DNA of 44,627 bases from Archangium sp. Its GTDB lineage: Bacteria > Myxococcota > Myxococcia > Myxococcales > Myxococcaceae. This document shows positions 14,729 through 21,933 of the stretch, one piece after another; the stretch's first letter is position 1; each line of letters begins with the position of its first letter. Position numbers and translations under genes: made by a program. The stretch covers positions 1 to 44,627 of the forward strand of contig JAEUJS010000409.1 in NCBI GenBank assembly GCA_016792935.1, in the 5' to 3' direction. The notes beneath the pieces are model-generated. The model saw nothing but the letters and a program-made list of their open reading frames with translations, searched no databases and was not told the DNA's origin.

Positions 14729-15775
14729 ATGACGCGAATCAACACCGCTGTCGGAGTGCACCCCTCAGTCACCTCTCACCATGCGCAAGCAGTTGTCGCG
14801 CAGGCGCCGACCGTTGCGCCGGCTGCGGTGCGGCCCAGCGACGAGTTCGTCCACGTGAAGCTGCGCGACGCTTCGGCGCGTTCCGCGATTCGTCGCCTCG
14901 AGAAGACGGCGGGCCGCGAGGTCTCGGCCGCTGAGTTGAACCGCGCCATCAAGGTCGGCACGGCTGACGTCGACGGTCAGTTCACCAACAAGGAGTACCA
15001 GGACTTCGCCGCCTGGGCGCTGCGCAACGCGGGCCGTCTCTCGACCGGCGCGAAGCAGGTGATGTCGCTCTACGCGAAGGCGGCCAGGGCCGCGCACGGC
15101 AAGCCGCTCTCGTCTTCCGAATACACGGGCCTGATGAAGGACCTCGCCGCGGTGAAGGACACGACCGCGAAGCCGACGAAGAAGACGGTGCTCGATGACC
15201 CCGAGCGCTGGTTCATCAGCCAGCGCAAGACGCGCGAATACAACTCACGCGAGGACAACGGCTTCGGCAACTGTGGGCCGACGAGCCTCACCATGATCGC
15301 CAAGGCGTTCGGCAAGGTGCGCGGCGGCCCGGCGCAGATGGACGCGGCCATCGAACAGGCGCGCCGAAGGATGCACGCCGGCACGAACGAGAACATGGGC
15401 ACCGGCATCGATCAGATCAAACACGGCGCCGAGGAACACTACGGTCTCAAGACGCACCGGCAGACGGGCAGGGGCTCGAACACCACGCGCCGGCTCAACG
15501 ACACCATCGAGCACATCAAGAACAACCTCGCGAAGGGCCGCCCGGTCATCGTGCACGGCGTGATGATTCGCGCGCCGCACGATCGCGGCGGCTACGGAGA
15601 GGGCGGCCACTACTTCGTGGTGACGAAGATTTCGAAGAACAAGCACGGCGAGTGGGTCGCGCGCTTGAACGACCCCAACTGGCCCGATGGTCCGCGCACC
15701 GTTCCGCTCTCACGCCTGCGCGAGAGCATTCGCCGCCGCGGCACGTTCGCCACGCTCGCCATCTGGGACAAGTGA
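14729..15775 (+). CDS. Peptidase C39-like cysteine protease
   Basis: 348 residues from ATG at 14729, with GGAGG 6 nt upstream. No signal peptide is seen. Residues ~30-160 are a helical N-terminal region including a degenerate EF-hand-like loop (T-A-D-V-D-G-Q-F-T-N-K-E, near residue 80-91). Residues ~165-348 form a papain-like C39 domain: catalytic Cys182 in NGFGNCGPTSL, His294 in GGHYFVV and Asp315 in LNDPNWPDG. The C39 family cleaves peptides, often at double-glycine leaders, or acts as isopeptidase or transglutaminase-like enzyme. No ABC transporter or leader peptide gene is nearby, so a bacteriocin role is not supported. It is monocistronic, followed by a convergent lipoprotein gene 16 bp away. 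Confidence 0.8.
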   Translation: MTRINTAVGVHPSVTSHHAQAVVAQAPTVAPAAVRPSDEFVHVKLRDASARSAIRRLEKTAGREVSAAELNRAIKVGTADVDGQFTNKEYQDFAAWALRNAGRLSTGAKQVMSLYAKAARAAHGKPLSSSEYTGLMKDLAAVKDTTAKPTKKTVLDDPERWFISQRKTREYNSREDNGFGNCGPTSLTMIAKAFGKVRGGPAQMDAAIEQARRRMHAGTNENMGTGIDQIKHGAEEHYGLKTHRQTGRGSNTTRRLNDTIEHIKNNLAKGRPVIVHGVMIRAPHDRGGYGEGGHYFVVTKISKNKHGEWVARLNDPNWPDGPRTVPLSRLRESIRRRGTFATLAIWDK

Positions 15776-15791
15776 GAGTCACTCTCAGTTT

Positions 15792-16145
15792 CTACGGCTC
15801 GAGGAACTTCGCGTTGTCGCGCATGCATTCCATCTCGACGTCGGCGCGCGTCTTCGGCGGGTAGTACCAGTCGTTCACCTTGCTGCCGTCGCCCTGCGTT
15901 CCAATCTCGCAGCCGCCGACCGAACCGGTGCGCGGACACTTTCCGTTCGCCGAGGCGCCTTGTGCGACGGTGCACGTCGCCTTGAACGCTTCCGACGCGA
16001 GCGTCTCGACGCGTTCCTGACAACGCGGCTCGGAGCCGTTCGCGCCTCCGTCGCGGAAGTCACACGACGACGAAGCGAGAATGCCGCAGCCACTCGAGAC
16101 CGAGAGAACGAAGAACGCCAGCGCAAGGATGAGGATTCGGGTCAT
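15792..16145 (-). CDS. Small Cys-containing lipoprotein of unknown function
   Basis: 117 residues from ATG at 16145. Signal peptide with hydrophobic core LILALAFFVLSV and lipobox SSGC (C20). The mature part has seven further cysteines (SSCDF, PRCQE, ATCTV, GKCPR, GGCEI, MECMR), likely disulfides. No known family. The start is 28 bp from the divergent gene at 16174, so the two share a promoter region. Confidence 0.75.
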   Translation of the reverse strand: MTRILILALAFFVLSVSSGCGILASSSCDFRDGGANGSEPRCQERVETLASEAFKATCTVAQGASANGKCPRTGSVGGCEIGTQGDGSKVNDWYYPPKTRADVEMECMRDNAKFLEP

Positions 16146-16173
16146 GCACGCGAGTATCGACTACGAAGTCCAC

Positions 16174-16455
16174 ATGCGCACACTTCTGCTCGGCGCCGCT
16201 CTGCTGTTGCTCGACGTGTTCCCCGGCAGCTGTGGCTGCACTCCTTCGACGACCGCCGGTCCGTGCATGACGACCTGCGACTGCAACGCGAACATGAACG
16301 CGCCCATTCGCTGCCCCGGCGCGTGGGAATGCAACTCGGCGAAGACGTGTGAGTACACCTGCTCCGATACGTGTCTCTCCGATGGCGGCTGCCCCACCGC
16401 CGGAGAGACCTGCATGGACGGCGCGTTCTGCAAGGCACCCCGCACCTGCCCGTGA
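16174..16455 (+). CDS. Small Cys-rich lipoprotein
   Basis: 93 residues from ATG at 16174; an ATG ten codons earlier (16144) would overlap the start codon of the divergent gene and adds charged residues before the signal sequence, so the later start is preferred. The signal peptide (LLLGAALLLLDVF) ends near GSCGC, a lipobox-like site. The mature ~70 residues hold 12 cysteines in a pattern CMTTCDC...C.GAWECNS...CEYTCSDTC. Unknown function; the metal- or sugar-binding knot type is not identifiable. Confidence 0.75.
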   Translation: MRTLLLGAALLLLDVFPGSCGCTPSTTAGPCMTTCDCNANMNAPIRCPGAWECNSAKTCEYTCSDTCLSDGGCPTAGETCMDGAFCKAPRTCP

Positions 16456-16532
16456 CATCGCTTACGGCCTGTTATTGATACTCTGACAATTCATCACCAG
16501 ACCTGAACGCTGCATCGTGCGTTGATGACTTC

Positions 16533-17204
16533 ATGGACGCACGGAACATCTGGAAGCAGCGCCTCTCGAACTGGGCGTGCGGAGCGCTCACCGCCCTGGT
16601 CGGCCTCACGCTCGGCGGCGTCATTCTCGCGGGCTATCGCTGGTTGTCGGCGCACACCTGGGGCCACTTCCCTGCGACCTGGGTCACCTTCGCGCTCACT
16701 TTCATCGCGCTCGACGTCCTCTATTACTTCCAGCACCGCGCGGAGCACCGCGTGCCGGCGCTGTGGGCGATTCACGCGGTGCACCACCAGTCGAACATCT
16801 GCGACACGTCGGTGTCGTTGCGCACCTCGATGCTCGCTCCGCTGTCGGTGCTGACGCTGCACCTCGTGCTCGCCGTCGCCGGAGTGCCGTTCGAGACGTA
16901 TTTCCCGGCGTACCTGCTGCACGTGGGCATCATCTTCCTGCTGCACTCGCGGACCCCGGCGTGGATGGACCGCGCCGGTTGGTTGTTCAACAGCCCGTAC
17001 CTGCACCGCGGGCACCACTCGAATCATCCGCGGCTGCGCGGGAAGAACCTGGGCGGCGTGTTCATCGTGTGGGACCGGCTGTTCGGGACGTTCGAGCCAC
17101 GCTGCGATGACGCGACGGAGTTCGGCATCGGCAAGGCTGACACGCCGCTCAATCCATTCACTGCCAACATCGCTCCGCTCGTGTCGCTAGTGTCGCGACG
17201 CTGA
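16533..17204 (+). CDS. Fatty acid hydroxylase / sterol desaturase family membrane protein
   Basis: 223 residues from ATG at 16533. Two to four membrane segments are predicted (WACGALTALVGLTLGGVILAG, TWVTFALTFIALDVLYYF and others). The di-iron histidine motifs of the family are in place: QHRAEHR (H68, H72), IHAVHHQS (H81, H84, H85) and LHRGHHSNH (H158, H161, H162). These enzymes insert oxygen or double bonds in alkyl chains of lipids, carotenoids or sterols using a non-haem di-iron site at the membrane surface. The stop overlaps the start of the VTT gene in TGATG, so the two are co-translated. Confidence 0.9.
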   Translation: MDARNIWKQRLSNWACGALTALVGLTLGGVILAGYRWLSAHTWGHFPATWVTFALTFIALDVLYYFQHRAEHRVPALWAIHAVHHQSNICDTSVSLRTSMLAPLSVLTLHLVLAVAGVPFETYFPAYLLHVGIIFLLHSRTPAWMDRAGWLFNSPYLHRGHHSNHPRLRGKNLGGVFIVWDRLFGTFEPRCDDATEFGIGKADTPLNPFTANIAPLVSLVSRR

Positions 17205-17860
17205 TGAAAAAAGTCGCAGTCATCGCCCTGGTGGCCGTGGTGCTCGGCATCGCCTGGAAGCTCGGCGTCTTCGCGCGCGTCGCAGAGCCGAAGGTGTTGG
17301 CGCAGACGCTCGTCGAGCTCGGCGTGTGGGGTTACCTCGCGTACCTCGTGGCGTTCACGGTGCTGCAACCATTCGGAGTGCCCGGCACCATCTTCGTGGT
17401 CGCCGCTCCGCTCATCTGGCCGTGGCACACCGCGTTCGCGCTCTCGATGATCGGCACCATGGCGGCGAGCGTGGTCGGCTTCTCGTTCGCGCGCTTCGTG
17501 GCTCGCGATTGGGTGACGAAACGGCTGCCTGCGCGGCTGAAGAAGTACGACGAAGCGCTCGAGCGCAACGCGTTCTCGATGGTGGTGATTCTGCGCATGG
17601 TGTTCTGGATGCCGGTGTGGCTCCACGCGTTCCTCGGCGTGTCGAAGGTGCGGTTCTCGACGCACTTCTGGGCGTCGCTCATCGGGTACGCGCCGCCCCT
17701 GCTCGCGGTGAGCGTGCTGGGCGCTTCGTTGTTCGACGCCGAGGGAAATCTGCAGCGTGAGGCGTGGCCGATGATGATCGGCATGCTCGCCGTGACCGTC
17801 GTCATCGCGCTCGTCGGCCGCTACTTCCTCTCGCGCGCGACGCAGCGGCCTGCGCAGTAG
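17204..17860 (+). CDS. VTT domain (TVP38/TMEM64, DedA-superfamily) membrane protein
   Basis: 218 residues from ATG at 17204, overlapping the previous stop by one base. Four to six membrane segments; the central LQPFGVPGTIFVVAAPLIWPW and FSFARFVARDWV segments, followed by MVVILRMVFWMPVWLHAFLGVSKV, match the VTT/TVP38 pattern (a G-x-P-x-T loop and a basic helix). Family members act in lipid scrambling or transport across the inner membrane (for DedA, undecaprenyl phosphate or phosphatidylethanolamine). Coupling to a lipid-modifying desaturase-like enzyme fits a role in membrane lipid handling. Its last codons are repeated downstream. Confidence 0.88.
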   Translation: MKKVAVIALVAVVLGIAWKLGVFARVAEPKVLAQTLVELGVWGYLAYLVAFTVLQPFGVPGTIFVVAAPLIWPWHTAFALSMIGTMAASVVGFSFARFVARDWVTKRLPARLKKYDEALERNAFSMVVILRMVFWMPVWLHAFLGVSKVRFSTHFWASLIGYAPPLLAVSVLGASLFDAEGNLQREAWPMMIGMLAVTVVIALVGRYFLSRATQRPAQ

Positions 17861-17938
17861 ACGTCGCACGCACGGACGCCAGGAGCGTCACGCTCCGGCT
17901 CGTTCCTCGCGGGCGACGCAGCGGCCTGCGCAGTAGAC
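17837..17938. repeat. 26-bp perfect direct repeat of the VTT gene 3' end
   Basis: GCGACGCAGCGGCCTGCGCA plus TGTGTC-like ending TAGAC occurs at 17837-17862, spanning the last codons and stop of the VTT gene, and again at 17913-17938. A third, degenerate copy of the same tail follows near 17960-17990. The gap of 50 bp is too short to hold a mobile element. Confidence 0.8.
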
Positions 17939-18159
17939 CGTCGCGGTCGGGCTCATTCCTCTCGCGCAGCGGCCTTCGCCCTCGGTGCACGCACCGACAG
18001 TCACGGCCGTCATCGCGCTCGGGCTCGTCTCGCGCGGCCCAGCGGACTTCGCTACGGCGAACGCACGCCCTCGCACTCGGTCGCTGACGTCCTGGCGAAC
18101 ATCCTGGTGCGCCCCGATGGCGAGTCGAAGTGCAGAAACCGGTCGCCCTTCGAGCGCGT
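17861..18159. other. Non-coding region with decayed copies of the VTT gene end
   Basis: No credible gene is seen. Besides the perfect repeat, segments such as ATTCCTCTCGCGCAGCGGCC (17956-17973 region) and GCCGTCATCGCGCTCGGGCT (18005-18024) resemble the terminal part of the VTT gene (17795-17860). The region looks like a series of partial tandem copies of a gene end that have diverged. Confidence 0.5.
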
Positions 18160-19716
18160 ATGGTCACCGCGATGATCAGCGCGTTGGTGATCACCCTGAT
18201 GGCGGCGGCTCCGGGCACGTTGCCCGACTCTGCCGCAGGCGCCGCAGGGCTGAAGCCGTCGGAAGACATCGCGCTCGCTCGGAAGAACGACACCTCGCAG
18301 GTCTTCACCTGGCTCCCGTACGCGCCCGAATCGTTCGCGCGCGCGAAGCGTGAAGGAAAGGTCGTGCTCATCGATTGCGCCGCCGAGTGGTGCCACTGGT
18401 GCCACGTGATGGATGAGACGACGTATCGAGATGCCGCCGTCGGAGCGTGGCTCGCAAAGAACGGCATCACCATTCGCGTCGACATCGACGAGCGGCCCGA
18501 CATCGCCGACCGCTACGGAGATTGGGGCTGGCCCGCGACGATTCTTCTCTCTCCCAACGCGGAAGAACTCGGGAAGTTCCGCGGCTATCTCCCGCCGGAG
18601 AAGCTGCTCGGCATTCTGCAGACGCTCGACGCTTCGAAGTTGCTCGAGGCCGTGAAAGAGCCCGCACCGCTCAAGCCGTCCGACGTTCCGCGCTCGATGA
18701 AGTACGCGCTCGAGCGGCTCGACTGGTTCTGGGACGAGAACGAAGGCAGCTGGGGCCTCAAGCGCAAGACACCCATCGGCATGAACGTGCAGTGGGAACT
18801 GCTGCTCGGCACCAAAGAGTCCATCGCGCGCGCGGACTTCACGCTCGGCAAGCAACGCGTGCTCATCGACCCGGTGTGGGGCGGGCTCTCGCAGTACAGC
18901 GCCTCGACCAACTGGAGCGAGCCGCACTTCGAGAAGCTGATGGCGTACCAGGCCGCCAATCTCGTCGCGTACGCGCAGGGCTTCGAGGCCACGAAGAAGC
19001 AGCAGCACCTCGACGATGCGCGCGCGCTGTTTCGGTACATGACGATGTTCCTGCGTTCGCCCGAGGGCACGTTCTTCGTGAACCAGGATGCCGACCTGAA
19101 CGCGCACGACCGCAGCAAGCCGTTCGTCGATGGCCACACCTTCTACGCGCTCGATGATGCCGGTCGGCGCAAGCTCGGCATTCCGTGGGTGGACACGCAC
19201 GTCTACGCGTCGGAGAACGGCAAGGCCATCGTCGCGCTCGTCGCGTTCGCGAAGGCGAGCGGCGACGTGACCGCGCTCGACGCAGCGAAGAAGGCGGCTG
19301 ATCAGCTCGCGCTCACGCACGTGCTTCAGGACGGCAGCGTGAAGCACGAGGCGAAGTCGTCCGACCAGGGGCCCTTCCTCCTCGAAGACGCCGCGTGGCT
19401 CGGGCTCGCGTACGCACGGCTCGGCAACAACGAGCTCGCGTCGAAGATTGCCGCACGCATGGTCGAGCAGCTCGCGGATCCAAAGCTCGGTGGTGCGTTG
19501 TTCGAGCACACCGTCGATGCGGATGCGGTCGGTGTGTTTGCGCGTCGGGCGCATCCGTTCGCGGCGAACGTGACGGCGGCGCGGTTGCTGGCGGCGGTTG
19601 GTCAGCGCGAGAAGGGCCGTGGTGTTCTCGCCGCAGTCAGCGCGAAGGAGCGGCTCGAGAACGAATGGGCCTGGGTCGGCGACTACTTGATCGCCGCGCG
19701 TGAGTTGGGCTTCTGA
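18160..19716 (+). CDS. Secreted DUF255 thioredoxin-like protein (YyaL/spermatogenesis-associated protein 20 type)
   Basis: 518 residues from ATG at 18160; a GTG ten codons earlier is possible but the later start gives a proper signal peptide (MISALVITLMAAAPG). Residues ~50-180 are a thioredoxin fold with AEWCHWCHVMDE (C78, H79, W80, C81, H82), the hallmark of DUF255. The rest (to 518) is helical with six-hairpin-like features (WFWDENEG, GLAYARLGNNELA, YALDDAGRR). Full-length YyaL-type proteins are about 650-700 residues, so the C-terminal domain is short here. The redox or glycoside role is not established; the presence of a signal peptide differs from the cytosolic members. Confidence 0.8.
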   Translation: MVTAMISALVITLMAAAPGTLPDSAAGAAGLKPSEDIALARKNDTSQVFTWLPYAPESFARAKREGKVVLIDCAAEWCHWCHVMDETTYRDAAVGAWLAKNGITIRVDIDERPDIADRYGDWGWPATILLSPNAEELGKFRGYLPPEKLLGILQTLDASKLLEAVKEPAPLKPSDVPRSMKYALERLDWFWDENEGSWGLKRKTPIGMNVQWELLLGTKESIARADFTLGKQRVLIDPVWGGLSQYSASTNWSEPHFEKLMAYQAANLVAYAQGFEATKKQQHLDDARALFRYMTMFLRSPEGTFFVNQDADLNAHDRSKPFVDGHTFYALDDAGRRKLGIPWVDTHVYASENGKAIVALVAFAKASGDVTALDAAKKAADQLALTHVLQDGSVKHEAKSSDQGPFLLEDAAWLGLAYARLGNNELASKIAARMVEQLADPKLGGALFEHTVDADAVGVFARRAHPFAANVTAARLLAAVGQREKGRGVLAAVSAKERLENEWAWVGDYLIAARELGF

Positions 19717-20053
19717 GAACTGCCTTGGGGTCGAAGTGGTTCCGGGTGACTTGCTCCGTGCCGAACATCGCGGGAGCCCCTCGACTCCGGGCAGATTGGG
19801 CTCAATTCACGGAGAAGCATCGACCATTGTCTGAATTTGGCTGTCAGGACGTCAGGACGACCAGATCCACTCATTGGTCAACTGTACAAACTTCGCTCGA
19901 AGTGGAGGGCTCGAACGCCGTTCGGCACAGCCCAATCCATACCCACTTCGACCTCATGGCTTGCCAGCGCTCGCTCATCTACGGAGTGCCGTAACGACCA
20001 AATCAACACACTCGTCGACCTGAATTCGCCCCCGCCGCGACCGTCCGTGCGAC
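19717..20053. other. Lower-GC intergenic stretch without a supported gene
   Basis: G+C is about 52% over 19801-19920 by count, against about two-thirds in neighbouring genes. Open frames here are short and show no recognisable protein. A small tandem repeat GTCAGGAC-GTCAGGAC lies at about 19844-19859. No tRNA-like cloverleaf was found. It may be an old insertion or a regulatory leader, but I see nothing decisive. Confidence 0.4.
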
Positions 20054-20632
20054 GTGCTCTCGCTCGCACTGACCCTGTTCGTCGCGCAGCCAGCGTTCCC
20101 TGTGCCCGTGCAGGTCGAGCCACCCGAAGCGCTGGCGGTGCGCGCGTTCATCGACGACCACCTCATCTCCATCGAAGGCGGGATGAAGCAGAAGCTCAGG
20201 CAGGGAGATCGCCGCTTCACGCTCCTCGACGACGAGTGGGTCAAGGCGTTCGAGCTCGTCCCCGCGGCCCACGAGCTCGCCATCGAGATGAAGCAGAACT
20301 ACGCGCTCGGCATGTCACTCTTCACCGCGGGCCTCGTCGTGCAGCTCGGCGCAGCAGGAGGCGCCGCCATCGTCGCCGTGCTCGGCCTCGCCGGAGCCGC
20401 GGCCACCATCGGCGTCACCGCGCTCATCGCCGCCGCCCTGGTCCTCGCAGGAGTCGCCGTCGTCGGCGCTGTCATCGCCGCGTTCAGCATTCCGCTCCTC
20501 GGCAAGGTCGACGCGCAGTTCTTCGAAGTGGTCTCGACCTACAACCACGGACTGACGCGGCGGCCGATGCTCATCGTGCCGAACTCGCCGTCGTCACCTA
20601 CGGCTGCTCCGCTGTTGCAGTTCTCGATCTGA
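20054..20632 (+). CDS. Small exported membrane protein of unknown function
   Basis: 192 residues from GTG at 20054. An N-terminal signal peptide (SLALTLFVAQPAFPVP) is followed by a soluble part (about 25-85) and two long hydrophobic Ala/Gly-rich segments (about residues 95-155) and a Pro-rich C-terminus. No good ribosome-binding site is visible. No family recognised. Its 3' end overlaps the convergent gene at 20598 by 35 bp. The coding potential is supported mainly by codon use and the hydrophobic pattern. Confidence 0.5.
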   Translation: MLSLALTLFVAQPAFPVPVQVEPPEALAVRAFIDDHLISIEGGMKQKLRQGDRRFTLLDDEWVKAFELVPAAHELAIEMKQNYALGMSLFTAGLVVQLGAAGGAAIVAVLGLAGAAATIGVTALIAAALVLAGVAVVGAVIAAFSIPLLGKVDAQFFEVVSTYNHGLTRRPMLIVPNSPSSPTAAPLLQFSI

Positions 20633-21086
20633 TCAACGCGCCCAGACCGCACCCCACCGTCGTCAGCACGACGAGCCACACCATCCCCACGAGGCGCGAC
20701 GACGCGTTGAAGCTCGGCACGGAGTCGGTGTGCGCGACGCCCGGAGCCGGCAACACCAGCCACGCGAGCAGCAACAACGCCGAGGCGAACATCGACGCGT
20801 CGCGCGCTCCGCGCTTCGACAACACGCCCACCACCGCGGGCGCCACGACGTACGCGAGACACGACAGCAGCCACGTCGGCAACATCGGCCACGTCCACAC
20901 GCTCGAGCCCGGGCCGCTCGAGTAGCTGAAGAGGAACGCCGGCAGCATCGGCACCGGCACCTGCCCGTCATCGGGCACGCCGCTCAAGTCGAACCAGTAC
21001 AGCCACGCGGCGGACACCAGCAGCAGTCCGTGCACCACCAGGCCCACGATCCACGCCACGGCCGACGAACGCGACTTCACACGCAC
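20598..21086 (-). CDS. Four-pass membrane protein of unknown function
   Basis: 162 residues from GTG at 21086. Four membrane segments are visible (AWIVGLVVHGLLLVSAAWLYW, MLPTWLLSCLAYVVAPAVVGVL, MFASALLLLAWLVLPA, LVGMVWLVVLTTVGCGLGAL). No signal or catalytic motif. It lies 13 bp downstream of nothing on its own strand but upstream of no gene; the gene at 21100 ends 13 bp before its start, so the two are likely co-transcribed. The overlap with 20054-20632 is at the 3' ends. Confidence 0.6.
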   Translation of the reverse strand: MRVKSRSSAVAWIVGLVVHGLLLVSAAWLYWFDLSGVPDDGQVPVPMLPAFLFSYSSGPGSSVWTWPMLPTWLLSCLAYVVAPAVVGVLSKRGARDASMFASALLLLAWLVLPAPGVAHTDSVPSFNASSRLVGMVWLVVLTTVGCGLGALIRSRTATAEQP

Positions 21087-21099
21087 CTCTTACCGCCAG

Positions 21100-21723
21100 T
21101 TACCTGGCAGCCACATCGGCGACCGCCGCCTTCTGCGCGCTCGCCACGAAGCTCTTCGCGTCGGTGCCCAGCGACGCAATCTCAGGCTCGAGGCCGCTGA
21201 CGAACTCGCGCGCCGAGGCCGAGGTGATGCCGCTCGTGCCGCAGAAGGCCGCGTACTTTTCCATCAGTGCCGAGTAGCGATTGATGCCCGCGACGTAACT
21301 TTCCATCAGCGGCGTGAGGCGCTTCATCGGCTCGGTGTATTCGGCTGCGAGCGCCTGCTGGTACCGCGCTTCCTTCGCCTCGCGCTCAGCCGACGACGAG
21401 TGCTTGAGCTGGTGACCGGCTTCGATTCTCTGCCGCACGTTCTCGAGCGAGCGACGCGCCGATTCCGTCTCGCGGCGGCCCTTCTCGAGCTGGCGACGGG
21501 CGGACTCGAGGCGGGCGAGCGCTCCTTCGAACTCGAACTGGAGCTTTCCGTTCTGACACGTACGGAAGTGCTGTTGCGCGGTCTGCAGCGCCGCGGTCGC
21601 AGCGAGCAAAGCCCCTGGAGGCGACGACGTTGGGTGGGAAACCAGCGCCGGACCTTCTGCGCGAGCAGCGAGTGGGAAGACGAACATCGACACGACCAGG
21701 GCACTGCGAAGCGAGGTGGACAT
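21100..21723 (-). CDS. Periplasmic coiled-coil protein of unknown function
   Basis: 207 residues from ATG at 21723; two residues groups earlier a longer start exists but lacks a proper signal peptide. The signal peptide (LRSALVVSMFVFPLAARA) is cleaved after ARA. Residues ~60-125 form a Glu/Arg-rich coiled coil (LARLESARRQLEKGRRETESARR and following, no longer stretch quoted), and two cysteines are present (RTCQNG, AFCGTS). No known domain. First gene of a possible two-gene unit with 20598-21086; divergent from the Ser/Thr kinase operon. Confidence 0.65.
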   Translation of the reverse strand: MSTSLRSALVVSMFVFPLAARAEGPALVSHPTSSPPGALLAATAALQTAQQHFRTCQNGKLQFEFEGALARLESARRQLEKGRRETESARRSLENVRQRIEAGHQLKHSSSAEREAKEARYQQALAAEYTEPMKRLTPLMESYVAGINRYSALMEKYAAFCGTSGITSASAREFVSGLEPEIASLGTDAKSFVASAQKAAVADVAAR

Positions 21724-21790
21724 GGGTGTCGCGCGTCGTTGCACCCACAGTGCCGCTGATCAGCCGCGCTCGTTTTCTCTCTGAGCCGAC

Positions 21791-21803
21791 CATTCGGCGA
21801 ATG
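21791..21803. promoter_or_regulatory. Perfect palindrome in the divergent promoter region
   Basis: CATTCG-G-CGAATG is a 6-bp perfect inverted repeat with a 1-nt centre between the divergent genes starting at 21723 (minus) and 21934 (plus). It could be an operator; no regulator is adjacent to support this. Confidence 0.3.
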
Positions 21804-21933
21804 ATCAACGCGTCACCTTGCACACGCACCGCTGTTGCTGGGTAGCCACAAATGCGGGCATTCGACCGCCCGTCCAGGCCGGGCCGCTTTCTTGGGCACC
21901 AACTGCCCGTTGGGTAAGTTGAACGAGCTGTCG

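Noticed and set aside
14729..15775. Bacteriocin maturation peptidase
   Set aside because: No ABC transporter domain, leader peptide or immunity gene nearby.
19890..19925. T-arm-like GGCTCGAACGCC as possible tRNA
   Set aside because: No acceptor, D-arm or anticodon arm could be folded around it.
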